Numbered from the stretch's first letter, positions 9,382-19,500 are shown. The stretch is 48,692 nt of DNA from Rhizobium sp. Root483D2 (GCF_001426685.1 NZ_LMFB01000001.1:1-48692); one strand, 5' to 3'. Notes: generated by a model not told the origin, from the letters alone. Numbers and translations: made by a program.

Positions 9382-9576
9382 TAAAACAGGGGCCCGCGAC
9401 AGCCAGCCTCGGGAGAATGATCGCCGCCGTCTCATATTATATACAACTTTAAAATGGTATTCGCAGGGAGCACCTTGCGGCACTGAAAGTGTTGCAAATG
9501 CGGCTGATACCGTAATTGACAAACTCTTTTCAACCCGTATTTCTTTTCCCGCATTGCAACCATGGGAGGAGATTCG

Positions 9577-10824
9577 GTGCATATAAAGATGGGAAAACGT
9601 TCAAAAACCGGCGCAATTTCGAAAATGGTCATGGCCGCAGCTCTGGCCTGTCCATTGACGGTGCGAGCAGCAGACCCGCCGAAATTTCCGCAGACGCTTG
9701 CGCAGGCGATCGAAGCCGAGAAGCGCAACGAGATGCCGCCGACCGGTTTTTACGACCAGCCCGTTGCGCTTGAAGCCGGACGGGCGGGCGCGCTTCTCGC
9801 CAAGGAAAGCGTCACGGGTTACGCATTGCCGCCTGGCACCGGTGCGACCCGCATTCTCTATCAATCCCTCCAGGGCGGCAAGGATGCGGTGACCTCTGGC
9901 GTGGTGCTGACCCCGGCTGGCACACCGCCTGCCGGAGGCTGGCCGGTCATCGCCTGGGCGCATGGCACAAGCGGCATGGCGCGCCAATGTGCGCCCTCGG
10001 CGATGAAGGACGTCTATTACGGCGCAAAAGGCCTGACCGACATGCTCGCCGCCGGATTTGCCGTCGTCGCCACCGACTATTCCGGGCTCGGGGCGCCGGG
10101 TGCGCATCCCTATATGAACAAGGCCGATCACGCCGAAGACATCATCAACGCGCTTCCGGCGGCACAGGCGGCTGTCCCGGCCCTTGGTAAAAAATGGGTG
10201 GTTTCCGGCCATTCGCAGGGCGGGCTTGCCGCATGGGGTGTTGCCGAAGCGCTGAGGGTGAAGCCGGACGAAAACTATCTGGGCGCCGTATCGATCGCGG
10301 CCGCAACGCATCTTGGCTGGTTTCTCGATCATCCGGAGGCGACCAAGGGCGCGGGGTTCTATCTCGGCTGGCACGCCTACGGCGTGGCGCAGCGTTATCC
10401 CGGCGACTTCAAGCCTGCCGACATGCTGTCGCAGACCGGTCAATCGCATTACAAGGACATCACCGAAAACGGCTGCCTGTACTATGCGGCCCTCACCTAT
10501 GCCGGCGTCGAGGCACCGCAGATGCTTAAGCCGGAATGGCGTGAGAACGGCCCGGTGCGAAAATTCTTCCTTGAAAACTCCGCCGGGGAAACGCCGATTG
10601 CAGGACCGATCCTGGTCATTGCCGGCGAAGGCGACAATGCCGTGCCGGTGGAGGCCACCCGCGACGCGGTCAAGAAAGCCTGCGCGCTGAAACCGGAGCT
10701 GGAATATCGCAGCTTTCCCGACCTCGACCATCTCGCCGCAATGACCAAAACCACCAGCGTCCAGATCGACTGGATCAAGGACCGGTTTGCCGGAAAGGCA
10801 GCGCCCAGCAATTGCGAGGGCTGA
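9577..10824 (+). CDS. Secreted alpha/beta-hydrolase lipase (LIP-like)
   Basis: A 415-residue secreted hydrolase. The N-terminus (KMVMAAALACPLTVRAADPP) is a signal peptide with a likely cut after VRAA or RAA-D. The core shows the oxyanion region WAHGTSGMARQCAPS, the nucleophile elbow GHSQGG (Ser in the middle), an aspartate in GEGDNAVPVE and a histidine in DLDHLAAM, which together give a credible Ser-Asp-His triad. The layout resembles secretory lipases of the LIP type, which act on triacylglycerols or esters. A GTG start at 9577 is chosen because GGAGGA sits 6 bases upstream; an upstream ATG at 9562 would overlap that site. Convergent with the patatin gene across a shared hairpin. Confidence 0.82.
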   Translation: MHIKMGKRSKTGAISKMVMAAALACPLTVRAADPPKFPQTLAQAIEAEKRNEMPPTGFYDQPVALEAGRAGALLAKESVTGYALPPGTGATRILYQSLQGGKDAVTSGVVLTPAGTPPAGGWPVIAWAHGTSGMARQCAPSAMKDVYYGAKGLTDMLAAGFAVVATDYSGLGAPGAHPYMNKADHAEDIINALPAAQAAVPALGKKWVVSGHSQGGLAAWGVAEALRVKPDENYLGAVSIAAATHLGWFLDHPEATKGAGFYLGWHAYGVAQRYPGDFKPADMLSQTGQSHYKDITENGCLYYAALTYAGVEAPQMLKPEWRENGPVRKFFLENSAGETPIAGPILVIAGEGDNAVPVEATRDAVKKACALKPELEYRSFPDLDHLAAMTKTTSVQIDWIKDRFAGKAAPSNCEG

Positions 10825-10836
10825 TCAGCGATCTCG

Positions 10837-10869
10837 TTTTCCCGGCCGCCATGGAGGGGGCCGGGAAAA
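10837..10869. terminator. Bidirectional hairpin terminator between lipase and patatin genes
   Basis: Perfect 11-base stem TTTTCCCGGCC (10837-10847) with GGCCGGGAAAA (10859-10869). Because the stem is flanked by T's on one strand and A's on the other it can end transcripts from both sides. It lies 12 bases after the lipase stop and 12 bases from the patatin stop. Confidence 0.75.
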
Positions 10870-10881
10870 TGCGGCAAGCGC

Positions 10882-11751
10882 TTACAGCTTCATCCGGGCT
10901 TCGATGGCGTGGCCGAGCGCCGTCTTCAGCTGATCCTTGACGGCGGCCGTTGCCGTCAGCACTTCCTGTGCCCTGAGAAAATCCATGACCCGGAAGCGGT
11001 TGACCTCCGGGCGCAACAGGATATCCGGCGGGTGTGCCTTCATTTTCATGGCGATGATTGACTGCATCATCAGCTGGCTGGCGCCGAACAGGCTGTCGAT
11101 CCGGCTTGGCATGGTTTCGCCGTCGCCGTCCGGTCCGCCGACCACATCGACGGCGATGACGATATCGGCGAGCCCTTTTAGAAGATCGAACGGCACGGGA
11201 TTGCAGATGCCGCCGTCGATCATCACGCGGCCGCCGATGCGCACCGGCATGAACATGGCCGGGATTGCCGCCGATGCGGCAAGCGCCTGATGCAGGTCGC
11301 CGCTTTTGCAGACATGCTCTGACTGACCGTAATAATCGGTCGCGGTGACCTGCAGCGGGATGGCGAGACCGGCAAATTCTTTTGGGATTGCCGGCGGCAG
11401 GAAGGCAGGCAGGATGCGTTCGAGATTGAACTGGCCGAAGCGGAAACCGCCCACGACCGCCTGTTTGAAACTGGCCGGGCGCACGCTCCAGAGCCGGTTG
11501 ACGATCTCCTTGCGGCGGCCAACCGTGGCAAGCGTATGCTCACGGATCTCAGCGCCGCTGATGCTTGCCGCCATGGCTGCGCCCATGATGGCGCCGATCG
11601 ACGAGCCGGCGATCACGGTGGGACGGATGCCGAGTTCGTCCAGCGCCTCGATCACATGAATATGGGCAAGCCCGCGCGCACCGCCGCCGCCGAAGGCGAT
11701 GGCGACGGTCGGGTCCGCCGGTTTTTTCGATGTTTCGAGGCCTTGCGTCAT
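10882..11751 (-). CDS. Patatin-like phospholipase
   Basis: A 289-residue serine acyl hydrolase of the patatin/RssA type, expected to act on phospholipids or lysolipids. It has the oxyanion motif GGGGARGLAH (near residue 22), the nucleophile GSSIG and the catalytic Asp in MIDGGICNPVPF (DGG). No signal peptide is visible, so it is likely cytoplasmic or membrane-peripheral. The ATG at 11751 is used because the longer upstream frame is a shadow of rsmD. It begins 19 bases after the rsmD stop and may be the last gene of an rluB-rsmD-patatin operon. Confidence 0.88.
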   Translation of the reverse strand: MTQGLETSKKPADPTVAIAFGGGGARGLAHIHVIEALDELGIRPTVIAGSSIGAIMGAAMAASISGAEIREHTLATVGRRKEIVNRLWSVRPASFKQAVVGGFRFGQFNLERILPAFLPPAIPKEFAGLAIPLQVTATDYYGQSEHVCKSGDLHQALAASAAIPAMFMPVRIGGRVMIDGGICNPVPFDLLKGLADIVIAVDVVGGPDGDGETMPSRIDSLFGASQLMMQSIIAMKMKAHPPDILLRPEVNRFRVMDFLRAQEVLTATAAVKDQLKTALGHAIEARMKL

Positions 11752-11770
11752 GCTCAGCGTCTTTCCGGTG

Positions 11771-12328
11771 TCACACGGCGCGGTAACGGTAGAAATGCAT
11801 CCGGGTTTCTCCGAACTGGCGGTCTTCGACCAGTTCGAAACCGTCCTGAAGGACCGGCGAAATATCGGCCCGCTCTTCCAGGATCGCCAGCGCCCCCGGC
11901 ACCAGCCAGCCGCCCGCTGCCGCCGATGCCAGCGCCTTTTCGCCGAGACCCTTGGCGTAGGGCGGATCGGCAAACAGGAACTGGAACGGCTCGACGGTGC
12001 CGGCGGCACCGAGATCGGTGGCATCGCGGCGGAAGACGCGCGCCCGGCCGGTCAGGTCGAACGCTTCGATATTGGTGCGCAGCAGGCCCCTGCCCTCGGT
12101 GCCCATTTCAACGAACAGGGCGTGACGGCAGCCGCGCGACAGGGCTTCCAGCCCCACCGCGCCGGTGCCTGCAAACAGATCGAGAACCCGGCCCTCAAGC
12201 GCATCCGGATAGGCATGGCTTAAAATATTGAACAGGCTTTCGCGTGTCCGGTCGGTGGTCGGCCGGATGTCGTTGGAGCTCGGCGTTGCCAGCCCGCGAC
12301 CGCGAAATTCGCCAGCAACGATCCGCAC
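11771..12328 (-). CDS. rsmD: 16S rRNA (guanine-966 N2)-methyltransferase RsmD
   Basis: Methylates G966 of 16S rRNA in the 30S subunit. The 185-residue product begins MRIVAGEFRGRGL, has the SAM-binding loop LDLFAGTGAVGLEALSRG (residues about 49-66) and the catalytic DPPY at 121-124. It follows rluB by six bases, an arrangement common in rhizobia that links rRNA modification genes. Confidence 0.95.
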   Translation of the reverse strand: MRIVAGEFRGRGLATPSSNDIRPTTDRTRESLFNILSHAYPDALEGRVLDLFAGTGAVGLEALSRGCRHALFVEMGTEGRGLLRTNIEAFDLTGRARVFRRDATDLGAAGTVEPFQFLFADPPYAKGLGEKALASAAAGGWLVPGALAILEERADISPVLQDGFELVEDRQFGETRMHFYRYRAV

Positions 12329-12334
12329 CGGCGC

Positions 12335-14317
12335 TTAGTTCCCGCGTCCGCGTGGCTTGCCGCCGGCCGGGCGTCCGCCCGCAGGCTTTCCACCGCCGCC
12401 ACCCGGCTTGCGGGGACCACCGGTCTTTGCGCCGAACGGCTTTGCGCCACCCGGCTTGCCGCCGAAGGATTTGCCGCCGGCCGGCCGGTCACCCGAAGGC
12501 TTGCCGCCGAACGGACGGTCACCCTGCGGGCGGTCGGAACGCGGCGGACGATCACCGAAATCCCGTGGCTTGCGGTCGCCATCCTCACGCGAGAACGACT
12601 TTTCGCCGAAGGGCTTGCGCGGGCGCTCGCCTGCCGGACGGTCGCCTGCAGGCCGGTCGCTTCTCGGCCGGTCGGAGAACGACCGTGCGCCTTCAGTGCG
12701 CGGCTTGCGGTCACCGAACGGCTTGTCGCCACCTTCGCGGCGCGGCGGGCGATCTCCCTGAGGCCGGTCGCCACGCGGAGCGCGGTCACCGAAGCTGCGG
12801 GCGCCACGATCGTCGCCGCCCGAACGCTTGCGGTCGCCGCCCCGGCCTTCGTCGCGGCTCGGCTCGTCGGTGGCGCGGATCCAGTCATTGTCGTCTGCGT
12901 CACGCGTGACGATCACGCGCGGGCCGCGATCGGGACGATCGTAAACGGAGGCCTTCTTGCGGTCCGGATCGAACTTCCGGTTGGATTTCGTCGCCAGGCC
13001 GTCCTTGGTCTTGCCATACCGCTTGACCGCCGGTGCGCCTTCCGGACGCTCACGGCGCACGGGCTTTTCAGCGGTGTCGGCAGCCTGCGCGTCCTTGGCT
13101 TTCTTTTCCGGCAGAGGCCGGGCGCCCGGCGCCATCCAGACATTGGCCTTGCGGGCGCGGAAACCCGGTTCGCGCTTCGGGCCGTCGAATTTTGCCTCGG
13201 GCGCATCGCGGCCGCCACGGTCATTGCGCTCTGGGCGGGCGGAGCCGCGATCGTCGCGCCGGGTCGTGTCCAGGCGCGACAAGGCACGCTCGCGCTTGTC
13301 GCCGGCCTTTTCCTTGAAGGCGCCGCGCTCGCGGGCTTCCGGCTTTCCGGCCGCCCATTCGTTCTTCTGCGGCTTTTCCTCTTCGGCGGCTGCAGCATCG
13401 AAGATCGGCGCATCGAAATTCGCCTTGGCATCTTCGATCAGGCGCGGACCGAGCTGGTCGCGCAGCGTGCGGCCACGGATTTCCTGCGCCTGGCCTTCCG
13501 GCAGTTCGCCGAGCTGGAACGGGCCGTAGGAAATGCGGATCAGCCGGTTCACGTCGAGGCCGAGCGCGCCCATGACGTTCTTGATTTCGCGGTTCTTGCC
13601 TTCGCGCAGGCCCATGGTGATCCAGACATTGGACCCTTGAACCTTGTCGAGCGTCGCGTCGATCGCGCCATAGAGCACGCCATCAACGGCGATGCCGTCC
13701 TTCAGCTTGTCGAGCGCTGCCTGGTCGATCGTGCCGTGGGCGCGGACGCGGTAGCGGCGCAGCCAGCCGGTGGCGGGCAGTTCCAGCACGCGGGCGAGAC
13801 CACCGTCATTGGTGAGCAGCAGCAGGCCTTCGGTGTTGATGTCGAGGCGGCCGATGGACAGGACGCGCGGCAATTCTTCCGGCAGATTGTCGAAAACCGT
13901 CGGGCGGCCTTCCGGATCGGAATTGGTGGTCACCAGGCCGGACGGCTTGTGATAGAGCCAGAGGCGGGTGCGCTCGATGCCGCGGATCGGCTGGCCGTCC
14001 ACTTCGATGTGATCGGCAAGCGTTGCGTTGACGACCGGGCTGTCGAGCAGCTTGCCGTTCAGCGAAACGCGGCCTTCCATGATCATGCGCTCGATATCGC
14101 GGCGCGAGGCGACGCCTGCGCGCGCCATGATCTTGGAAATGCGCTGCGGCACATCGGCGCCGACGGTTTCGGTTGCTGCCGGCCGTGGCTTGCGCGGCTT
14201 TTCCGTATCGGTGCTATCAACCGCCGAATGATCGGCAGCGGTCTTGCGCGCGCCGGGCTTCTTGTCGGACCGTGCGGGTTTGCCGCCAGGCCGCTGGGGC
14301 TTGTCTTTGAATGTCAT
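12335..14317 (-). CDS. rluB: Ribosomal large subunit pseudouridine synthase B with long disordered tail
   Basis: Makes pseudouridine in 23S rRNA (RluB/RsuA family). Order of parts in 660 residues: a basic N-terminus (1-55), an S4 RNA-binding domain (about 56-105), and the catalytic domain with GRLDINTEG (156-164, Asp159 the expected catalytic residue), ending near residue 290. The remaining 370 residues are low complexity: Arg/Gly/Asp/Lys/Pro with repeated units such as GDRPQGDRP, KPFGDRKPR and FGGKPGGAKPFG, ending GGRPAGGKPRGRGN. Such tails occur on rhizobial RluB and look like RGG-type RNA-binding disorder, but this one exceeds the enzyme itself in length. Divergent from tadA. Confidence 0.92.
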   Translation of the reverse strand: MTFKDKPQRPGGKPARSDKKPGARKTAADHSAVDSTDTEKPRKPRPAATETVGADVPQRISKIMARAGVASRRDIERMIMEGRVSLNGKLLDSPVVNATLADHIEVDGQPIRGIERTRLWLYHKPSGLVTTNSDPEGRPTVFDNLPEELPRVLSIGRLDINTEGLLLLTNDGGLARVLELPATGWLRRYRVRAHGTIDQAALDKLKDGIAVDGVLYGAIDATLDKVQGSNVWITMGLREGKNREIKNVMGALGLDVNRLIRISYGPFQLGELPEGQAQEIRGRTLRDQLGPRLIEDAKANFDAPIFDAAAAEEEKPQKNEWAAGKPEARERGAFKEKAGDKRERALSRLDTTRRDDRGSARPERNDRGGRDAPEAKFDGPKREPGFRARKANVWMAPGARPLPEKKAKDAQAADTAEKPVRRERPEGAPAVKRYGKTKDGLATKSNRKFDPDRKKASVYDRPDRGPRVIVTRDADDNDWIRATDEPSRDEGRGGDRKRSGGDDRGARSFGDRAPRGDRPQGDRPPRREGGDKPFGDRKPRTEGARSFSDRPRSDRPAGDRPAGERPRKPFGEKSFSREDGDRKPRDFGDRPPRSDRPQGDRPFGGKPSGDRPAGGKSFGGKPGGAKPFGAKTGGPRKPGGGGGKPAGGRPAGGKPRGRGN

Positions 14318-14393
14318 TTGTGTTGCCTGCCTTTTGGGCTGTCCTATCAGGTCACGGCCCTTGGGTTAAGAGAAATTATCATGGGTCGCAACG

Positions 14394-14843
14394 ATGGCTG
14401 AAACGAGCCGGTTTATGGATTTGGCCTTGGACGAGGCCAGAATGGCAGCCGCCCGCGGCGAAGTGCCTGTGGGCGCAGTTCTTGTCTTAAACGGCACGAT
14501 CATCGCCAGTGCCGGTAACCGCACGCGCGAGCGCAACGATGTTACCGCGCATGCCGAAATCGAAGTGATCCGCGCGGCATCCAGCATGATCGGTGCCGAG
14601 CGGCTGAACGGCGCCGACCTCTACGTGACGCTGGAACCCTGCACCATGTGCGCGGCCGCCATTTCGTTTGCCCGGCTGCGCCGGCTTTACTATGGAGCGG
14701 AAGATCCAAAGGGCGGCGGCGTCGATAACGGCGTCCGCTTTTTCAGCCAGCCGACCTGCCATCACGCACCCGATGTCTATTCCGGACTGTCCGGACAAAG
14801 TGCTGCGGATATCCTCAAGGAATTCTTTGCCGGGCGGCGCTGA
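14394..14843 (+). CDS. tadA: tRNA-specific adenosine deaminase TadA
   Basis: Deaminates A34 to inosine in tRNA-Arg(ACG). The 149-residue protein has the zinc/catalytic signature HAE at 53-55 and PCTMC at 82-86, with the substrate-side GAEDPKGGGVDNG. Length is normal. Convergent with the GNAT gene, 15 bases apart, and divergent from rluB. Confidence 0.95.
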   Translation: MAETSRFMDLALDEARMAAARGEVPVGAVLVLNGTIIASAGNRTRERNDVTAHAEIEVIRAASSMIGAERLNGADLYVTLEPCTMCAAAISFARLRRLYYGAEDPKGGGVDNGVRFFSQPTCHHAPDVYSGLSGQSAADILKEFFAGRR

Positions 14844-14858
14844 GGGTCACCTCAATTT

Positions 14859-15335
14859 CTACCCGGCGGCAAAGCTTTCAAGCGCTTCTCCGGACAGACG
14901 GTACCGCGTCCATTCCGACAGGGGCTCGGCGCCGATCGCCTCATAGGCCTTGATGGCCGGCTCGTTCCAGTCGAGCACGCTCCACTCGAAGCGGCCGCAT
15001 CCCTTTTCAACCGCGATCCGTGCCAGATAACGCAGCATCGTGCGTCCGGCGCCTGATCCGCGCTGGTCCGGTGTGATGTAGAGATCTTCGAGATAAAGGC
15101 CGTTGCGCGCCAGCCATGTGGAATAGCTGAAGAACCAGACGGCGAAACCGACGGGCACGCCATCGCGCTCGCAGATGGCCGCATGCGACACGGAATGTTC
15201 GCCAAACAGCGAGGAGGTCACCGTCTGAACGGTCGCCTCGACCTCATGGCCTGCCTTTTCGTAGACGGCCAGTTCGCTGATGAAACGCAGGATGGTCTCT
15301 GCGTCCTTGGGGGTAGCCTTGCGAATTTCAAACAT
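14859..15335 (-). CDS. GNAT N-acetyltransferase, diamine acetyltransferase-like
   Basis: A 158-residue acetyl-CoA-dependent acetyltransferase. It shows the GNAT core LEDLYITPDQRGSGAGRTML (CoA loop QRGSGAG) and the C-terminal WSVLDWNEPAIKAYEAIGA, which resembles spermidine/spermine N-acetyltransferases (SSAT branch). The acceptor is not determined. It lies just after (six bases) the lipoprotein stop region on the same strand. Confidence 0.85.
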   Translation of the reverse strand: MFEIRKATPKDAETILRFISELAVYEKAGHEVEATVQTVTSSLFGEHSVSHAAICERDGVPVGFAVWFFSYSTWLARNGLYLEDLYITPDQRGSGAGRTMLRYLARIAVEKGCGRFEWSVLDWNEPAIKAYEAIGAEPLSEWTRYRLSGEALESFAAG

Positions 15336-15341
15336 CGAACA

Positions 15342-15959
15342 TCAGAAAATATCGTACCACTTCTTGCCGCTGCCCTTGACGGCGGCTTCCTTCTTGCGGC
15401 GGCGTTCCTTGACCTGTTCCGGCTCGCCCAGATCCGCCGTCGCCTCTTCCGGCAGCTTGCGGTATTCGAGCGGCGGGTCGCTAAGGAAGCGGCGCTTGTC
15501 GGCATAGGCGCCCATCTGGATCTTGCGGGCTTCGCGATAGGCCTTGGTCTGTTCAGCCGTCGTCAGATTGCGGCCATTGGCGCTGGATTTGGCCAGAGGC
15601 GAGACGTACCCAATCGTATCGGCATTGGCATCGGCCTCCGCGCGCAGACGCTGGCGCGTGTCTTCCGGCGATTCAACCCATTGCGGATTGTCCTTGCTGG
15701 CGAGATTCTGCTGCGGCTGAACCAATTGCGCGGCTTCGCCCGATGGCGGCAGAACCAGGCCGGGACGCGGCTGATACTTGACGGTATTGGGCTTGGCGCT
15801 CCCCAGGCTCACCGAGCTGCCAAGGTCGTCCATCAGATGTTCGCCGGCCGTCTTTTCGGTACCATAGGTCGGGCCGCCAATGCAGCCGGTCAGCACGACG
15901 CTGCCTGCCACAACGGCAAACAGACCAGCATACACTCGAAACTCTCGCGTCATTCCCAT
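15342..15959 (-). CDS. Conserved lipoprotein of unknown function
   Basis: A 205-residue protein with a lipoprotein signal peptide: a short basic start (MTREFR), a hydrophobic run and lipobox LTGC with Cys26. The mature part has no recognised domain; it is Gln/Pro/Ala-rich then Lys/Glu/Arg-rich, ending RRRKKEAAVKGSGKKWYDIF. The start at 15959 is chosen for the GGAAGGG site five bases upstream. It follows ileS by 135 bases on the same strand and is followed by the GNAT gene. Function unknown; probably anchored in the envelope. Confidence 0.7.
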   Translation of the reverse strand: MGMTREFRVYAGLFAVVAGSVVLTGCIGGPTYGTEKTAGEHLMDDLGSSVSLGSAKPNTVKYQPRPGLVLPPSGEAAQLVQPQQNLASKDNPQWVESPEDTRQRLRAEADANADTIGYVSPLAKSSANGRNLTTAEQTKAYREARKIQMGAYADKRRFLSDPPLEYRKLPEEATADLGEPEQVKERRRKKEAAVKGSGKKWYDIF

Positions 15960-16094
15960 GAAAACCCTTCCAGCGGTGCCGGCACGATCGATACTTGAGC
16001 GGCATTGCTGCGCCCATGACGGATAAATCCGCCGATTTTCAGGCAGGTTTACCGGATGAAGGCCAATTACGCAATTCACCCGGTAAACAATCCC

Positions 16095-19010
16095 TTAAGA
16101 AGCGTAGCCAAGTTCACGCAGCGCCAGCGCATCGCGCGCCGACACATCGGGGAACGCTGCATCGGAGCCGACATCGGCGGTGATGCGCCAGGACCGGGCG
16201 CATTTGACGCCTTCTGCCAGAACCGGCTCGACGCTGACGGCGGCGACATCGTCAAGCTTGAAGGCTTGCTCCGGGCCCGTACCGGCAACGATCGTCACAC
16301 CGGACGTGATGCAGATTTCCGCCAGATCCTCACCGTCCAGGGCCGCGAGCAGATCGGCATCGCCGATGTGAACCACGGGGGCGGCTTCGAGCGACGAGCC
16401 GATCCGCTTGTCGCGGCGTTCCACTTCCAGCGCGCCGGTCACCACCTTGCGCACCGTGCGGATCTTCTTCCACTTCTCGGCCAGCGCCTCGTCGCGCCAT
16501 TCGGCGGGCACGGCCGGGAACTGTTCGAGATGGACGGAGACCGCCTGGGGATCACGCGACAGCCAGGCTTCTTCCGTGGTGAACGGCAGAACCGGCGCAA
16601 GCCAGGTGACGAGGCAGTCAAACAGCTTGCGGATGACCACAAGGCTCGCACGGCGGCGCAAGCTCGACGGCGCGTCGCAATAGAGCGCGTCCTTGCGGAT
16701 GTCGAAATAGAAGGCCGACAGCTCGATATTGGAGAAATCGATCAGGGCACGGGCGATGCGCTTGAAATCGAAGGCGTCGTAACCTTCGCGCACCAGCTGG
16801 TCGAGTTCCGACAGGCGGTGCAGCATCAGGCGCTCGAGTTCCGGCATATCGGCAAAGGCGACATCATCGCCGCCTTCTGCGCCCTTGTCATGCGCCAGCG
16901 TGCCGAGCATCCAGCGGATCGTGTTGCGCAGCTTGCGATAGCTGTCGATATTGGTCTGGATGATCGCCTTGCCGAGCCGCTGATCTTCCCAGTAATCGGT
17001 GGTGGCGACCCACAGGCGCAGGATATCGGCGCCCGATTCCTTCATCACGTCCTGTGGGGCAACGACATTGCCCTTGGACTTCGACTGCTTCTCGCCCTTC
17101 TCATCCATCGTGAACCCATGGGTGACGACGGCATTGTACGGCGCACGGCCACGCGTCGCGCAGCTTTCGAGCAGCGACGAATGGAACCAGCCGCGATGCT
17201 GGTCGGAGCCTTCGAGATAGACATCGGCCGGCCATTTCAGGTCGGGGCGGTCTTCGAGCGTGAAAGTGTGGGTGCAGCCTGAATCGAACCAGACGTCGAG
17301 GATGTCCATGACCTGGATCCACTTTTCATGGTCATGATCCTTGCCGAGGAACCGGTCCTTGGCACTTTCGGCAAACCAGGCGTCCGCACCCTCGGCCTCG
17401 AAAGCCTCGATGATGCGGGCATTGACGGCTTCATCCACCAGAACTTCGCCGTCAACGTCGGCAAAGACAGCGATCGGCACGCCCCAGGCGCGCTGGCGCG
17501 ACAGGACCCAATCCGGGCGGTTTTCGATCATCGCGCGCAGGCGGTTCTGGCCGGCGGCGGGCACGAAGCGGGTATTGTCGATGGCCGAGAGCGCGCGGTT
17601 GCGCAGCGTCGTGCCGTCGGCAAGGTCCTTGTCCATATAGACGAACCATTGCGGCGTGTTGCGGAAGATGATCGGCTTCTTCGAACGCCAGGAATGCGGA
17701 TAGCTGTGCTTCAGGCGGCCGCGGGCAAACAGGGTCTTTGTTTCGATCAGCGCCTTGATGACGAGATCGTTGGCATTGCCCTTCTTGCCGTTGTCATCCA
17801 TGACGCGGCCGGCGCCACCGTCGCGATCCGGGCCGAAACCGGGCGCATCGGCGGTGTAGAAACCGGCATCATCGACGGTGAAGGGGATTTTCGGCGAAAT
17901 GCCGCGCGCTTCCAGAGCCCGGGCGTTGTCCATCCAGGCCTCGAAGTCATCGGCACCGTGTCCGGGCGCGGTATGGACGAAACCGGTACCGGCCTCATCG
18001 GTGACGTGGTCGCCGGCGAGCAGCGGGACCTTGAAGGTGTAACCAAGATGCGCCAGCGGATGGGCGCAGGTGATCGCGGCCAGTTCGTCGGCCGAAACCT
18101 CACGGACCAGTTTCAGCGTCACCTTGGCCTTGGGGGCGCACTCTTCAGCTAGGCGCGTTGCGAAGATCAGCTTTTCACCCGGCTGCGGGCCAAAGTCGTT
18201 TTCGGCACTTTCGACTTCGAACAGGCCGTAGGGATAGCGCGCCGAATAGGCGATGGCGCGGTTGCCCGGGATGGTCCAGGGGGTCGTCGTCCAGATGACG
18301 ACGAAAGCGTCCGAGAGGCTTTCAGGCCCTTCCAGCACCGGAAACTTCACCCAGATCGTGTCGCTCTCGATATCGGCATATTCGACCTCGGCTTCCGCCA
18401 GCGCCGTTCGCTCGACGACCGACCACATGATCGGCTTGGAGCCGCGATAGAGCTGGCCGGACTTGGCGATCTTGAGGAGTTCGCCGGCGATGCGGGCCTC
18501 GGAGTGGAAGGCCATGGTCGTATAGGGATTGTCGAAATCGCCCTCGATGCCCAGGCGCTTGAACTCGGCCGACTGGATCTTGATCCAGTTGGCGGCGAAG
18601 TCGCGGCATTCCTGGCGGAATTCGTTGACGGGAACCTCGTCCTTGTTCTTGCCCTTGGCGCGATAGGCTTCCTCGATCTTCCATTCGATCGGCAGGCCGT
18701 GGCAATCCCAGCCCGGAACATAGTTGGAATCAAAGCCGCGCATCTGGAACGAGCGGGTGATGATATCCTTCAGGATCTTGTTGAGCGCATGGCCGATATG
18801 GATATTGCCGTTGGCATAGGGCGGGCCGTCATGCAGCACGAATTTTTCGCGGCCGGCGGCAGAGGCGCGCAGTTGTCTGTAGAGGCCCATTTCCTGCCAG
18901 CGGGCAACGGTTTCCGGCTCCTTCTGCGGCAGGCCGGCGCGCATCGGGAATTCGGTTTCGGGCAGATAGAGCGTCTTGGAATAATCGAGTGTTTCTGAGG
19001 TCACGGTCAT
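16095..19010 (-). CDS. ileS: Isoleucyl-tRNA synthetase
   Basis: Charges tRNA-Ile in the cytoplasm; class I aminoacyl-tRNA synthetase of 971 residues. Visible are the HIGH motif in [13 protein letters not shown], the large editing (CP1) domain with [14 protein letters not shown] and a C-terminal half with the KMSKS-type motif KQSKSKGN, then the anticodon-binding helices. The C-terminal zinc ribbon typical of some bacterial IleRS is not obvious. ATG at 19010 ([19 protein letters not shown]) is chosen since the upstream 13 codons are weak; no strong ribosome site is seen before either. Confidence 0.96.
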   Translation of the reverse strand: MTVTSETLDYSKTLYLPETEFPMRAGLPQKEPETVARWQEMGLYRQLRASAAGREKFVLHDGPPYANGNIHIGHALNKILKDIITRSFQMRGFDSNYVPGWDCHGLPIEWKIEEAYRAKGKNKDEVPVNEFRQECRDFAANWIKIQSAEFKRLGIEGDFDNPYTTMAFHSEARIAGELLKIAKSGQLYRGSKPIMWSVVERTALAEAEVEYADIESDTIWVKFPVLEGPESLSDAFVVIWTTTPWTIPGNRAIAYSARYPYGLFEVESAENDFGPQPGEKLIFATRLAEECAPKAKVTLKLVREVSADELAAITCAHPLAHLGYTFKVPLLAGDHVTDEAGTGFVHTAPGHGADDFEAWMDNARALEARGISPKIPFTVDDAGFYTADAPGFGPDRDGGAGRVMDDNGKKGNANDLVIKALIETKTLFARGRLKHSYPHSWRSKKPIIFRNTPQWFVYMDKDLADGTTLRNRALSAIDNTRFVPAAGQNRLRAMIENRPDWVLSRQRAWGVPIAVFADVDGEVLVDEAVNARIIEAFEAEGADAWFAESAKDRFLGKDHDHEKWIQVMDILDVWFDSGCTHTFTLEDRPDLKWPADVYLEGSDQHRGWFHSSLLESCATRGRAPYNAVVTHGFTMDEKGEKQSKSKGNVVAPQDVMKESGADILRLWVATTDYWEDQRLGKAIIQTNIDSYRKLRNTIRWMLGTLAHDKGAEGGDDVAFADMPELERLMLHRLSELDQLVREGYDAFDFKRIARALIDFSNIELSAFYFDIRKDALYCDAPSSLRRRASLVVIRKLFDCLVTWLAPVLPFTTEEAWLSRDPQAVSVHLEQFPAVPAEWRDEALAEKWKKIRTVRKVVTGALEVERRDKRIGSSLEAAPVVHIGDADLLAALDGEDLAEICITSGVTIVAGTGPEQAFKLDDVAAVSVEPVLAEGVKCARSWRITADVGSDAAFPDVSARDALALRELGYAS

Positions 19011-19329
19011 GGTTTTTGCAATCACTTGTGAGCGCGTGTCGCCGCGCATGCGGACGGGATGTCTTCAAAGGGGATAACGGTGGCGCTCAGAGCGAACGCC
19101 GAAAACCCGGACCTTCCGGCGGCAATCAAAGCGCTGGGAAGGCCGGGCCAATAATTCGCTGATCACGTATCAATCGACGATATCGGGTCATGGTGGCGGT
19201 TGTTTAAGCGGTTTTTACGCGAAAAGGAAGATGACAACGGCAAAGTTTCAAAGAACGATACGCGGATGGCGATGGAATGGGGATTTGGCGGCTTTTCGAC
19301 CATCACGGATGACTGAGATCGGGGACGCC
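19011..19329. other. Intergenic region upstream of ileS
   Basis: About 320 bases between the ileS start and the palindromic zone. No plausible gene, tRNA or riboswitch is seen. The ileS promoter should lie here. The segment 19160-19320 is noticeably AT-richer than neighbours. Confidence 0.5.
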
Positions 19330-19330
19330 C

Positions 19331-19461
19331 ACCCCCCTCTGTCGGCGACGCCGACATCTCCCCCTCAAGTGGGGAGATCAGCCACCAGCCCTTGAGCGCT
19401 TAAGAGGAAAGAACGATCTCCCCCCTTGAGGGGGAGATGTCACGCAGTGACAGAGGGGGGT
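19331..19461. repeat. Long inverted-repeat element, family B copy 1
   Basis: Left arm 19331-19379 and right arm 19416-19461 are inverted copies built around ATCTCCCCCCTTGAGGGGG and end in ACCCCCC / GGGGGGT. The same arms occur at 31119-31262 and 38589-38733. Each arm also contains its own small hairpin (GTCGGCGACGCCGAC on the left, TGTCACGCAGTGACA on the right). The spacer is unique. This marks a dispersed intergenic palindrome family. Confidence 0.85.
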
Positions 19462-19500
19462 GCTTCGGCAACCTCTGAGCTTTGCGGAAGTGGCCTTCGG

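Noticed and set aside
12244..12909. Long opposite-strand frames under rluB
   Set aside because: They are shadows of the Arg/Gly-rich rluB tail and consist of low-complexity Arg/Ala/Gly.
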